A stretch of DNA of 64,000 nucleotides from CAUVKI01 sp963552605 (GCA_963552605.1 CAUVKI010000004.1:1-64000); one strand, 5' to 3'; numbered from the stretch's first letter, positions 1 through 8,540 are shown. Program-made: numbers and translations. The notes: a model not told the origin generated them from the letters alone.

Positions 1-1
1 T

Positions 2-451
2 CATACTCCTATTGTATCATATCTTATATGGTGTGTAAAATTAAAATACTATATAAGTTTGCATAGAGCTTTGGATAAATGTGGCTTGAAGGATACATAT
101 GAAAACAGGTCATACATTTTCAAGAAGATATCAATGAATAATACAGCGACAGTTATTGATATGTATTGGAAAAATTTATTTGACTGTGATTATTATTTGC
201 ACTTCTTTAACTTGAGCAACTATGCCAATCCAATAAACAACTATATTCTTTTAAGAAAAGAAAAAGCTCCGGTATGGAAGATTGACGAATTTTCTTTTAC
301 TCAATCATTGGATAGCTGGAATGAATCGAACACTTTGAAATATTATGGAGTCAGCATGGGAGAATTCCAAGTTCATAATAATAGGAACTGCTTTAAGTTC
401 AGATTTAATATGAATGGAATAATGGAATTATTTAGAAGAGGTTATATCTAG
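2..451 (+). CDS. Unidentified protein, 5' end outside the window (possible restriction endonuclease)
   Basis: The reading frame is open from the first bases of the window to a TAG at 449-451, so this is the last 149 codons of a longer gene; the TTG near 59 need not be its start. I do not recognise the family. The visible part is rich in aromatic residues and Asn, has no membrane segment, and ends in a basic, hydrophobic tail. It converges tail to tail with two DNA methyltransferase genes that begin 45 bases away on the other strand. That makes a restriction endonuclease a reasonable guess, but no PD-(D/E)XK or HNH motif can be seen in this fragment. Confidence 0.5.
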   Translation, partial: HTPIVSYLIWCVKLKYYISLHRALDKCGLKDTYENRSYIFKKISMNNTATVIDMYWKNLFDCDYYLHFFNLSNYANPINNYILLRKEKAPVWKIDEFSFTQSLDSWNESNTLKYYGVSMGEFQVHNNRNCFKFRFNMNGIMELFRRGYI

Positions 452-495
452 GAAATAGTAGAGACATGCTATAAAAAAGTGAGGTAGTTTATGTA

Positions 496-1284
496 CTACT
501 TCACTTTCTTTAATATGAAGATATATTCATGCTTAAAAATATAGAAATCATTTATAATGGCTCGATAACGCCAAATTCCTTGCTGATTTATTTTCCCTTT
601 TGTTTCGCCAAAATTTTTTACAACTATGGCTTTCAGCAAAAACCCTTTTTTCATAAACAGATTCATACAATAAAATCCTAGCGGAACAACTTGACTTTTT
701 GCATATTTATCTCCGATGACACAAGCGCAGTATCTGTATTTTTCCAGATGCCTCGTTGAGTTATCTATTACTTCTCCAAATGATTTCAAAAATTCTTCCA
801 AGGTTTCAGAGTTTGATAAATCATTGGAGTTTTCGGAGAATCTAATGATATCCCAATAAGGCGGATGCATAATTACAAACTGCAATTTCTTTACACCTAA
901 AGTTTCTATTATTTTACTTATGTCGGTAGTTCGACTGTCTGCGCAAACTACTTTTACAGTGCAGTCGTCACTATGTTCGGCTTGAATTCGGTCATAAGCC
1001 TCATGAGCGATATCCTGCTGTAATTCAATTCCTATAGAATTTCTTCCCATTCGCTGAGCTTCTATCAGTGAAGTTCCACTTCCCATAAACGGATCCAAAA
1101 TCCAGTCTCCTTTTTTTGTATATCTTTTGAAAAGTTGACGAGGGATTTGCGGAATAAAATTCCCATGGTAGTTTCCGGTGTGAACACCTGAATTATCTCT
1201 TTTATTTATTATCCATAATGAATCAGTGTTAATATCGCTATATTCTTTCCATCTTTTGGGGTCTAAATCATTATATCTTGCCAT
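496..1284 (-). CDS. Site-specific DNA methyltransferase (amino-MTase)
   Basis: Predicted S-adenosylmethionine-dependent DNA amino-methyltransferase (N6-adenine or N4-cytosine) of 262 residues. Motif I appears as DPFMGSGTS at residues 64-72 and the catalytic motif IV as HPPYW at 140-144, with His in place of the usual Asp/Asn/Ser; this variant is known to me in some modification methylases of this group. The start ATG follows GGAG by 7 bases and the gene abuts the stop of the upstream methyltransferase gene, so the two are co-transcribed. Target sequence cannot be deduced. Together with the second enzyme it probably protects the two strands of an asymmetric recognition site. Confidence 0.85.
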   Translation of the reverse strand: MARYNDLDPKRWKEYSDINTDSLWIINKRDNSGVHTGNYHGNFIPQIPRQLFKRYTKKGDWILDPFMGSGTSLIEAQRMGRNSIGIELQQDIAHEAYDRIQAEHSDDCTVKVVCADSRTTDISKIIETLGVKKLQFVIMHPPYWDIIRFSENSNDLSNSETLEEFLKSFGEVIDNSTRHLEKYRYCACVIGDKYAKSQVVPLGFYCMNLFMKKGFLLKAIVVKNFGETKGKINQQGIWRYRAIINDFYIFKHEYIFILKKVK

Positions 1285-2295
1285 CTAGTTTCTCCTATTT
1301 TTTACTAAGCAATGAAGATACTCGGTAGTTGAATTTGCAGCAATATTTCGATTTTCATCTTTATCAGCCTTGAAACGCTTATAGTCCTTTGTAAAGAAAC
1401 TATATTCGCCATAACTCGACATTATTTTCTTAATGGTATCAAGGGACATAAGTCCTTCGTTGTTATAGCTTAAAAAAATATATTTAAATTTTGCATTTTT
1501 AATTAAATCTTCAAATGTGTCAACCACAGTACGCTTTGAACAGAATTTGCTTTTTTGATAAGTACTGTCACGAAGACCTGTAACCCCGTTTAGCTTTGGA
1601 TTGTCATATCTCGAAATGGTTTCAAGTACATGATAGTTTGAACAATATTGTCTTGCATTGTAAGGAGGATCAAGGTACAAAACATCTCCGCATATTTTCT
1701 TTGCCAATTCATTTATATCTTCATTATAAGTTTCACCAATAGAACCTGAAATAACCGGAAGAAGTTCTAATTGAAACTTTTTTTGTGCAGATTTCTTGAT
1801 ATGTTTGAGAAATGCTCCATAAACAGAGGCGGTATTTGCATACTTATCGATGGAATTTACAAGACTTGCCAAATAATAAAAATAAAGATGATCATCGATT
1901 TCTCCAGTAATACGAAGATGTTCAAGTTCGGCTCTTATAGCATCGCACTTCATTCCGTTTTCATTGGTGAAATAATTCCTTCCTGAACCTGAACCTTCAC
2001 AATAATTTTTATATATAAAACCCTCAACAGGAGTGAGGTTATTGAGTTTTTCGAGTAAACTTGTATCCAATTCGGGTATGTTTTCTATGTAGTGTTTATT
2101 CAATACATAGCTGTAATATTGAATGTCATTTGAAATTACAGTACATCCCTTTGACTTATATGTCTGTCCGATAATTCCCGTTCCTGCAAACAAGTCGCCA
2201 AATACATAATTATCTCCATCCTTGTATCCGGAAACTTCTTCAATTGTTGTTTCTAAAAAATCCAGCAAGGAATATTTTGAACCGATGTAATTCAT
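1285..2295 (-). CDS. D12-class DNA adenine methyltransferase (FokI-modification type)
   Basis: 336-residue N6-adenine DNA methyltransferase. The N-terminal NYIGSK segment and DLFAGTGIIG (about residues 33-43) form the AdoMet pocket; the catalytic motif IV is DPPYN at about 209-213, followed by ARQY and a His-containing stretch typical of the FokI/NlaIII-like D12 family. Start ATG has GGGGAGG 9 bases upstream. It is the first gene of a two-gene minus-strand operon with a second, differently built methyltransferase directly after it. Two methyltransferases of different class in one locus is the usual layout of type IIS restriction-modification systems with asymmetric sites. Confidence 0.88.
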   Translation of the reverse strand: MNYIGSKYSLLDFLETTIEEVSGYKDGDNYVFGDLFAGTGIIGQTYKSKGCTVISNDIQYYSYVLNKHYIENIPELDTSLLEKLNNLTPVEGFIYKNYCEGSGSGRNYFTNENGMKCDAIRAELEHLRITGEIDDHLYFYYLASLVNSIDKYANTASVYGAFLKHIKKSAQKKFQLELLPVISGSIGETYNEDINELAKKICGDVLYLDPPYNARQYCSNYHVLETISRYDNPKLNGVTGLRDSTYQKSKFCSKRTVVDTFEDLIKNAKFKYIFLSYNNEGLMSLDTIKKIMSSYGEYSFFTKDYKRFKADKDENRNIAANSTTEYLHCLVKNRRN

Positions 2296-2318
2296 TTAAA
2301 ACTACCTCCCCTTTTCAC

Positions 2319-2327
2319 ATTATAACA
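2319..2327 (-). promoter_or_regulatory. Extended -10 promoter of the methyltransferase operon
   Basis: On the minus strand TGT precedes TATAAT, matching the extended -10 form TGnTATAAT. No convincing -35 box is seen 17 bases upstream. It lies about 25 bases before the D12 methyltransferase start codon. Confidence 0.55.
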
Positions 2328-2415
2328 CAACATAAAAAAAGATGACTGAGGTTTGCCGTATCTTTGAAAGCAAATCGGGTTTTTCTTTTGTTTTTCATCG
2401 TGTGCTTTTAAAATC

Positions 2416-2457
2416 AAAAAAAAACTGCCGACAGGTTCAATCTGTCAGCAGTTTTTT
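2416..2457. terminator. Bidirectional intrinsic terminator
   Basis: A 13-bp stem with one mismatch (AACTGC-c-GACAG paired with CTGTC-a-GCAGTT) and a 7-base loop is flanked by an A-run on the left and a T-run on the right. It can stop transcripts in both directions. It lies just downstream of the repeat-protein gene, which reads leftward. Confidence 0.8.
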
Positions 2458-2483
2458 ATTTTTGACGGGCAGTGATAAATGCT

Positions 2484-5387
2484 TTAATTATCGCTTGGTG
2501 TGAAAGGCACTGCAACTGCCTGTCGGTTTTCAAAAAGCAGTTTGGCAAGCGAAATCGGCATTGTAGGCAGATTCCAAGCTCCTTTGCTTATCTTAAACTC
2601 CAAAACATTGAAAAGTGCCGATAAAAATTTCTCCGTGTTGACCGGTGGCGACTCCCGACTTGAGATCACTTTTCCTTTTTTAATAACCGCATTAGTTGTC
2701 ATCTCCGTAATTTCATACTGCCAATGATCCGGAACAATCAGCACCGGCGGGTAAGCTCTAACTTCCACTTTATAGGTTGTGCTAAAGCCGCTGTAGGTTA
2801 CTGTAAGGATTTTTTCGCCCGGGTCTTTGCTCTCAAAGTTTGAAACCATATCCGCTGTGACATCCACTCTTTCCGTACTTCCGTCAGATTTGCTTACGAT
2901 TAGGAATAATCCTCTCACATCCAATGCTTCGCCTTGTTCATACTCTTTTTTTGCATTATCGCTGTTCAGAGCAATTCCGATTATGACGACAACAGGTATG
3001 GACGGATTTGCTTCGAATATCGCTTTTATCTCCACCGCTTCGTTGGGCATACTAAACTGGTCGTTTATAATTTTCACATTGCCTCTTAATACTTCCCACC
3101 CCTCAAAGTGATAACCGTCGTCGGGATTGGCGGTTAAGTTTATAGTCGTTCCTGCTGCCGCCGTTGTCGGGTTGGCACTCGCCGTTCCATTTCCGTTTGT
3201 TTGTACGATTATTTTGTGTTCAATCGGTGTGTTCTCTTCAAATATCGCTTTTATCTCCACCACTTCGTCGGGCATGGTGAATTGATCATTTATGATATCA
3301 ACATTGCCCTGCAATACCTCCCACTTCTCAAAGTGATAACCGTTGTCGGGAGTAGCGGTTAAATTTATCATTGTTCCCGCTGCCGCCGTTGTCGGGTTGG
3401 CACTCGCCGTTCCATTTCCGTTTGTTTGTACGATTATTTTGTGTTCAATCGGTGTGTTCTCTTCAAATATCGCTTTTATCTCCACCACTTCGTCGGGCAT
3501 AGTGAATTGATCATTTATGATATCCACATTGCCCTGCAATACTTCCCACCTTTCAAAGTGATAACCGTTGTCGGGAGTGGCGGTTAAGTTTATAGTCGTT
3601 CCTGCCGCCGCCGCTGTCAGGTTTGCACTCGCCGAGCCGTTTCCGTCTGTCTGCACGATTATGCTGTGTTTTGTCGGTGAGGGAGGTGCAGGAGGTGTGT
3701 AGGAATTAACTTCAAATATCGCTCTAACTTCCACTGCTTCATTAGGCATGGTGAATCGGTTGTTTGCGATATTTACATTTCCTTGTAACACTTCCCACCT
3801 TTCAAAGTGATAACCGCTGTCGGGAGTGGCGGTTAAATTTATCGTTGTTCCTGCTGCTGCCATTGCAAGGTTGGCACCCGCCATTCCATTTCCGTTTGTC
3901 TGCACGGTTATGCTGTACTCGGTCGGTGCGTTCACTTCAAATATGGCTTTAACTTCCACCGCCTCATTAGGCATGGTGAATCGGTTGTTTACTATATTCA
4001 CATTGCCTTGCAATACTTCCCATCTTTCAAAGTGATAACCGCTGTCGGGAGTGGCGGTTAAATTTATCATTGTTCCTGCTGCCGCCATTGCCGAGTCAGA
4101 ACTTACTGTTCCGTTTCCACCGCTGGTTACGGTGATTGCATACTTTTTTGGCTCAAAGATAGCCTTTACGGTTACATCACTTTCGGGCATATTAAACTTG
4201 TTTCCCGTAATATTCACATTGCCCTGCAATACATCCCATTCCTTAAACACATATCCCGCATTCGGATTGACGGTAAGGGCGACTTCTTCACCTTTTATCG
4301 CTTGCATTTTATCGGCACTTGCCGTTCCGTTTCCGCCACTTGTTACGGTGATTGAATATTTTTTGGGTTCAAAGACAGCTTTTATTTTTACATCACCTTC
4401 GGGCATAGTGAATCGGTTGTTTACGATATTCACATTGCCCTGCAATACATCCCATTCCTTAAACACATATCCCGCATTCGGGTTTGGAGTGAGGACGACT
4501 TCTTCACCTTTTATCGCTTGCATCTTATCGGCACTTGCCGTTCCGTTTCCGTCATTAGTCAAGGTGATTGTGTACTTTTTTGGCTCAAAGATAGCCTTTA
4601 CGGTTACATCACTTTCGGGCATCTCAAATTTATTTCCCGCAATATTCACACCTGCGGGAGAAACTTCCCATTTCTTAAACACATATCCTGCATTCGGGTT
4701 TGGAGTGAGTGTAACTTCTTCTCCTTTTATCGCTCGTGTTTTATTGGCATTTGCCGAGCCGTGTCCGTCGTCAGTTAAGGCGACTGTGTACTCACGTTCA
4801 AAGACCGCTTTTATCTTTACAAGTTTGTCGGGCATATAAAATTTTCCCTTATTCAAACTTATATTAGTAGTTACGGCCACATCGCCTTCAATTGCCTCCC
4901 AACCCTTAAGTCGATAACCGGTGTTGGGATATGCGTAAATATACACTGCGGTTCCCCTTGGCGCTGAATAATAGTTGGCTACTGCAGCACCGTTGCCGTC
5001 GGTTACAACTACTACGGTATGATATTTTTTTCCTTGGGGATCGGTTTTGTTTTGCTCAAAATGTGCTGTTATCTTCACATCGTTGTCGGGCATAATGAAA
5101 GTGCCGTGCGTTTCGGATGACAAAGTCGCTCCCGATGAAGAGTTAAATTCCCATTTTTTAAGGCTATAATTGGCTTTAGGAAAGGCATTTAGAACTACAA
5201 TATCTCCCTTTGCCGCTTCGTGGGGCGTTGCAACTGCTCTTCCGTCATTTGTTTCGCACTCCACAATAACTCTGTGCTTGGTTCCCCTTCCAAGCGACCG
5301 TTGTGCCGCAGTCTTTGCCATACTTTCGGTATATATGCCGAAAATAAGCAATGCGCTCATACACAATGCAAATATTTTTCTTTTCAT
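2484..5387 (-). CDS. Secreted protein with ten InlB-type B-repeats and a bacterial Ig-like domain
   Basis: 967 residues from ATG at 5387, chosen because a signal peptide (MKRKIF, hydrophobic core, cut after ...ESMA) begins there and an extended -10 promoter lies only about 100 bases upstream; an in-frame start at 5480 would sit on the transcription start. After the signal come ten tandem domains of about 70 residues, each with a central GYxFxxWE/D element and ending MPxxxVxxKAxFE, as in divergent InlB B-repeat domains. Next is a bacterial Ig-like domain (IGIALNS... to ...YKVEV) and about 75 C-terminal residues. No LPXTG motif, transmembrane tail, SLH or choline-binding repeats are visible, so the mode of attachment is unclear; it may be released. 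Function is probably adhesion or host contact, by inference. Confidence 0.8.
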   Translation of the reverse strand: MKRKIFALCMSALLIFGIYTESMAKTAAQRSLGRGTKHRVIVECETNDGRAVATPHEAAKGDIVVLNAFPKANYSLKKWEFNSSSGATLSSETHGTFIMPDNDVKITAHFEQNKTDPQGKKYHTVVVVTDGNGAAVANYYSAPRGTAVYIYAYPNTGYRLKGWEAIEGDVAVTTNISLNKGKFYMPDKLVKIKAVFEREYTVALTDDGHGSANANKTRAIKGEEVTLTPNPNAGYVFKKWEVSPAGVNIAGNKFEMPESDVTVKAIFEPKKYTITLTNDGNGTASADKMQAIKGEEVVLTPNPNAGYVFKEWDVLQGNVNIVNNRFTMPEGDVKIKAVFEPKKYSITVTSGGNGTASADKMQAIKGEEVALTVNPNAGYVFKEWDVLQGNVNITGNKFNMPESDVTVKAIFEPKKYAITVTSGGNGTVSSDSAMAAAGTMINLTATPDSGYHFERWEVLQGNVNIVNNRFTMPNEAVEVKAIFEVNAPTEYSITVQTNGNGMAGANLAMAAAGTTINLTATPDSGYHFERWEVLQGNVNIANNRFTMPNEAVEVRAIFEVNSYTPPAPPSPTKHSIIVQTDGNGSASANLTAAAAGTTINLTATPDNGYHFERWEVLQGNVDIINDQFTMPDEVVEIKAIFEENTPIEHKIIVQTNGNGTASANPTTAAAGTMINLTATPDNGYHFEKWEVLQGNVDIINDQFTMPDEVVEIKAIFEENTPIEHKIIVQTNGNGTASANPTTAAAGTTINLTANPDDGYHFEGWEVLRGNVKIINDQFSMPNEAVEIKAIFEANPSIPVVVIIGIALNSDNAKKEYEQGEALDVRGLFLIVSKSDGSTERVDVTADMVSNFESKDPGEKILTVTYSGFSTTYKVEVRAYPPVLIVPDHWQYEITEMTTNAVIKKGKVISSRESPPVNTEKFLSALFNVLEFKISKGAWNLPTMPISLAKLLFENRQAVAVPFTPSDN
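3010..5280 (-). repeat. Ten tandem coding repeats of about 215 bp
   Basis: In-frame repeats encoding the B-repeat domains. The first three (promoter-proximal) units are divergent, units 4-5 resemble each other, units 6-7 form a second pair, and units 8-10 are almost identical over long stretches. This gradient points to recent unit duplication at the 3' end of the array and makes copy number likely to vary between strains. Confidence 0.85.
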
Positions 5388-5485
5388 TCCTATTCTACAT
5401 CCCTCCATTTTTTTATTAAGATCGTATAGTCTCCGAATTTTCTCTTTCTCAAAACTATTTTTTCGGCGAACTATACCCATGATAT

Positions 5486-5494
5486 ATTATAGCA
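5486..5494 (-). promoter_or_regulatory. Extended -10 promoter of the B-repeat gene
   Basis: Minus strand reads TGCTATAAT, an exact extended -10 element. The -35 region is poor. Predicted transcription start is near 5479, leaving an untranslated leader of about 90 bases before the ATG at 5387. GGAGGG sits 13 bases before that ATG, a longer gap than usual. Confidence 0.6.
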
Positions 5495-5658
5495 TATGGA
5501 GTTAAATTTTCATATCCGCACTTGATATTTTTGCGCGCTCCTCCGTCGCCGAAATTTTTCTGTTGTAGTGTTGAATGTCATTTGAGTCTGATTATTTTGC
5601 GCGGCACATTAAATTTTTTTATAAATCCGTTTTCTTAACAGAAATTTTATATCCGCCT

Positions 5659-5667
5659 TGCTATACT
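5659..5667 (+). promoter_or_regulatory. Extended -10 promoter of the redox cassette
   Basis: TGCTATACT matches TGnTATAaT with one change. A TTAACA hexamer at 5635-5640 is 21 bases upstream, too far to be a normal -35. The element lies about 40 bases before the first gene of the cassette. Confidence 0.4.
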
Positions 5668-5706
5668 TGCGGCGTTGGAAGGAAAAAAATCAGAGGGGGG
5701 ATAAGA

Positions 5707-5871
5707 ATGGACAGTGTCGGTAAACATTCAGACAAGATAAAATTTGCAGCACAGCTTGTACTCATTGCTACGGCAATAGCATTTGTATGTTTCGGAGCAT
5801 ACAGGGGAGAAGCGGAAACCGTGCTTGCAAAGGCAATTCGTTTATGTTTGGAGTGCGTTGGAATTGGATAA
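5707..5871 (+). CDS. CD1871A-family CXXC small membrane protein
   Basis: 54 residues: a short charged N-terminus, one membrane helix (about residues 12-30), a YRGE motif and a C-terminal CLEC (CXXC) followed by VGIG. This matches small proteins of the CD1871A family, which typically lie before an Fe-S membrane protein and a TlpA-type thioredoxin, as here. The ATG follows AGAGGGGG. The CXXC probably exchanges electrons with partners on the outer face of the membrane, an inference from context. The next gene has a possible start overlapping this stop codon. Confidence 0.8.
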   Translation: MDSVGKHSDKIKFAAQLVLIATAIAFVCFGAYRGEAETVLAKAIRLCLECVGIG

Positions 5872-5908
5872 GGCAAAAAAGAAGAAATTTTCTTTCAAGG
5901 AATTTTTG

Positions 5909-6790
5909 ATGAGCAGAAACACTGTTCAAATGTTTGCAGCGCTTCTTACCAACATTCATGTTCCGAATTTTCTAAAAGGGGTTCTATATAATGGAAAAGC
6001 AAAACAGGTTTGCGTCCCGGGGCTTAACTGCTATTCATGTCCGGCGGCAACCGGAGCTTGTCCTATCGGCTCTTTCCAAGCCGTGGTGGGTTCCTCGAAG
6101 TTCAGCTTTTCATATTATATAACCGGAATATTGATTTTTTTCGGTATGATGGTCGGAAGATTTATTTGCGGTTTCCTTTGCCCGTTCGGGTGGTTTCAGG
6201 ATTTGATTCATAAGATTCCGACAAAAAAATTCAGTACGAAAAAAGTTAAGTTCCTGCGGTACACAAAGTATATCATTCTCGTAGTTGCGGTGGTTTTGCT
6301 GCCGACTTTAATTGCAAACAAAGCCGGAATAGGTTCTCCGTATTTTTGCAAGTATATTTGTCCGCAAGGGATATTGGAAGGGGGTATACCTCTTTCCATC
6401 GTTGACAAAAGTGTAAGAGCAACACTTGGAAATCTTTTCAGATGGAAGCTGGGAATATTGATTTCCATAATAGTTATCGGTGTAATGTTCTACCGTCCGT
6501 TTTGCAAGTGGCTATGTCCGCTCGGTGCTTTTTATGCGCTCTTTAACAGAGTTTCGCTTCTTAGCTACAATGTTGATGAACACAAGTGCGTCTCCTGTGG
6601 AAGATGTGCCAAAACCTGCAAGATGGATGTGGATATTACCAAAAACGCCTGCCATACGGAATGTATCCGTTGCGGTGAGTGCGTCAAGGTTTGCCCGACA
6701 AAGGCAATAAGCGTCAAGTGGGGATTTAAAAACCCGATGGCGGAAAAAAATAAAATTCAGATTGGAGAGATGAAAAATGAAAGTAATTAA
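5909..6790 (+). CDS. NapH/YccM-like 4Fe-4S membrane protein
   Basis: 293 residues from ATG 5909, where the MSRN... N-terminus fits the family and AAGG lies 8 bases upstream; in-frame TTG codons at 5858 and 5864, overlapping the preceding stop, are alternatives. The order is an external Cys pair segment (LNCYSCP...CPIG), membrane helices, CGFLCPFG, CKYICPQG, CKWLCPLG, then two ferredoxin-type clusters CVSCGRCAKTC and CIRCGECVKVCP. Such polyferredoxin membrane proteins pass electrons across the membrane. The next gene, a thioredoxin-like lipoprotein, overlaps it by 14 bases, so this protein probably reduces that partner. Substrate unknown. Confidence 0.85.
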   Translation: MSRNTVQMFAALLTNIHVPNFLKGVLYNGKAKQVCVPGLNCYSCPAATGACPIGSFQAVVGSSKFSFSYYITGILIFFGMMVGRFICGFLCPFGWFQDLIHKIPTKKFSTKKVKFLRYTKYIILVVAVVLLPTLIANKAGIGSPYFCKYICPQGILEGGIPLSIVDKSVRATLGNLFRWKLGILISIIVIGVMFYRPFCKWLCPLGAFYALFNRVSLLSYNVDEHKCVSCGRCAKTCKMDVDITKNACHTECIRCGECVKVCPTKAISVKWGFKNPMAEKNKIQIGEMKNESN

Positions 6791-7673
6791 GAAAGTTATG
6801 CCCGTATTTATGGCGGTAGTAATAGCAGTTTCGCTTGCAGCATGCGGAAGCGATGGAAATAGCGGAAACTCCGGTGCAAACGATTCGCAATCTTCAAATT
6901 CGCAATCCTCATCGGATAATGCGAAAAAAGCTGAAGCGTTCCCCAAGTTTAAGGGAAAAGATTTTGACGGGAATGATGTTGACGAGTCCTTGTTTTCAAA
7001 GAACGAAGTGTCTGTGCTTAATTTCTGGTTTAACGGCTGCTCAGCTTGCGTGAATGAGATGCCTGCACTTGAGAAATTCAATGAAAAGCTCCGTGAAAAA
7101 GGTGCGGAGATTATAGGTGTGAACGTTCAGGCAAAAGAAAGCCCTGAAGATCTTGCGGAGGCAAAGGACATTCTTGCAAAACAAGGCTGCACTTATAGAA
7201 ACATAATGATAACCGAAGGTCAGGGAGCGATGGAGTATCTCTCAAAAATCTTCAGTTTCCCCACCACTATTTTAGTTGACAAGAATGGAAACATAATTGG
7301 AGATTCCATACTTGGAAGCATTGAAAGTGAAAAAAGAATGAATGAAATTCTGGGTTTGATTGACGATGTTAAATCAGGAAAAGATGTTTCATCTTCTTCC
7401 GTTTCTTCAGGCAACCCTGACGAAGATAAATTTACGAAACTTATGGCGGAAGAGAATAATTTGTTTATTGAACACAGTGCAGTTTGGGATAAGGTTTTCG
7501 GCAAGGTTCAAAAGGACAATATACAGCCGCAAAATGATGATTACGCAGGCTTCTTAAAAAGTCAAGTGGAATCAATGAAGGACTCTTTTACGGAAGACGA
7601 AATGAAGACTCTAAACGAGGACCTCAAGAGAATTGAGGAAATTGAAAAAGAAATTAAAGATTTGAAAAAATAA
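6777..7673 (+). CDS. TlpA-family thiol-disulfide lipoprotein
   Basis: 298 residues. A type II signal peptide ends in the lipobox SLAAC (lipid Cys23), followed by a Ser/Asn/Gly-rich linker to about residue 50. The thioredoxin-fold domain carries the active site FNGCSACVNEMP (Cys88 and Cys91) and a cis-Pro region FSFPTT near residue 160. After a Ser-rich break (about 200) there is an extra charged helical region of about 90 residues that ordinary TlpA proteins lack. It should be tethered outside the cell and reduce or receive disulfides from the neighbouring Fe-S membrane protein. The start overlaps the preceding gene, indicating translational coupling. Confidence 0.88.
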   Translation: MKVIKKVMPVFMAVVIAVSLAACGSDGNSGNSGANDSQSSNSQSSSDNAKKAEAFPKFKGKDFDGNDVDESLFSKNEVSVLNFWFNGCSACVNEMPALEKFNEKLREKGAEIIGVNVQAKESPEDLAEAKDILAKQGCTYRNIMITEGQGAMEYLSKIFSFPTTILVDKNGNIIGDSILGSIESEKRMNEILGLIDDVKSGKDVSSSSVSSGNPDEDKFTKLMAEENNLFIEHSAVWDKVFGKVQKDNIQPQNDDYAGFLKSQVESMKDSFTEDEMKTLNEDLKRIEEIEKEIKDLKK

Positions 7674-7691
7674 ATATTCCGGAGGTATGGT

Positions 7692-8504
7692 ATGGCTGAA
7701 AGCAATCAGCACAAAATACGATTTATTATACTTCCCGTTCTTGCAATAGCGGCGCACTATCTTATGACAAATGTGTTATATATGGTTGTAGGGGTACTGT
7801 TCTTAGATGTTCTTAAGATACAGCCTGAACAGTTTATGAAGTTTTCCTATCTGGCTGAAATGCTGATATATATCATAATGATACTCATCTTTTTTGCAGT
7901 CTCGAAACTCACGTTGAAAAGAGATGAGAATGAGATCATAACGGAGTTGAATTTGAAAGATTCCGCGATGAGTATGGCTGCCGGTTTGGGAGTTGCGGGC
8001 TTCTCCTTTCTTTGGGCTACACTTGCAGATAAGATACCTGCACTTCAAAAAAGCGTTGAGGCAATGAACGCAGGAGCGGAAGCTATGGGCGGAGGAACTT
8101 TCATAGGTGCGTTTTTGGTTGCCGCAATAGGAGCTCCTCTTATAGAAGAAATTTTGTTTCGGGGGATAGTATTTAGATCCTTAAGAAAGATAAGTCCTGC
8201 GTGGGTTTCGATATTGATATCTGCTGTATTATTCGGAGCATATCATCTGAACATCGTTCAAGTTGTGTACACAACCTTGATGGGGATTGTAACCGGAATA
8301 ATTTATGAGAAAAAGAAAAATTTGATTTTTCCCATTATGGCGCATTTCGCAAACAATTTTCTTGCCGCAGTGGAGGGTTCCGTTCCGGATACGGGAAAGT
8401 TTATAATAAACGTATTTTCCGTCGCTATGATAATTCCCGCTTGCTTTATAATTTATCGTATGCTTAAAAGCGGCGGTTATTCGGGTGAAAGAAGTATTGC
8501 ATAA
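7692..8504 (+). CDS. CPBP-family intramembrane metalloprotease
   Basis: 270 residues with about seven hydrophobic segments. It shows the CPBP/Abi motifs in order: EEILFR (EExxxR), FGAYH (FxxxH) and AHFANN (HxxxN/B), which form the glutamate-based metal site within the membrane. The family includes CAAX-prenyl protease-like enzymes and bacteriocin self-immunity proteins; the substrate here cannot be told. ATG is preceded by GGAGG at 6 bases and the gene follows the TlpA lipoprotein by 18 bases, so it is probably the last gene of the redox cassette transcript. A terminator overlaps its stop codon. Confidence 0.85.
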   Translation: MAESNQHKIRFIILPVLAIAAHYLMTNVLYMVVGVLFLDVLKIQPEQFMKFSYLAEMLIYIIMILIFFAVSKLTLKRDENEIITELNLKDSAMSMAAGLGVAGFSFLWATLADKIPALQKSVEAMNAGAEAMGGGTFIGAFLVAAIGAPLIEEILFRGIVFRSLRKISPAWVSILISAVLFGAYHLNIVQVVYTTLMGIVTGIIYEKKKNLIFPIMAHFANNFLAAVEGSVPDTGKFIINVFSVAMIIPACFIIYRMLKSGGYSGERSIA

Positions 8505-8540
8505 AAAAAGAGGGCGATTTTCACAAGATCGCTCTTTTTT
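8504..8540 (+). terminator. Intrinsic terminator after the redox/CPBP operon
   Basis: A-run, then GAG-gg-CGAT paired imperfectly with ATCG-CTC around a short loop, then a run of six T. It starts at the stop codon of the protease gene. The 230 bases that follow, up to the Asp23 gene, are AT-rich and contain only a promoter. Confidence 0.7.

Noticed and set aside
4051..4839. Long plus-strand frame opposite the B-repeats
   Set aside because: Antisense shadow of the repetitive coding sequence; no start signals and repeated low-complexity translation.
2484..5387. CRISPR or tandem DNA array reading of the 215-bp repeats
   Set aside because: Repeats are in frame, coding and diverged without spacers; they are protein domains.
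5388..5480. N-terminal extension of the B-repeat protein starting at 5480
   Set aside because: It would begin at the predicted transcription start with no ribosome-binding site, and the signal peptide begins at the later ATG 5387.
5575..5706. Longer start for the CXXC small protein
   Set aside because: The extra residues precede the promoter-like element, and AGAGGGGG lies just before ATG 5707.
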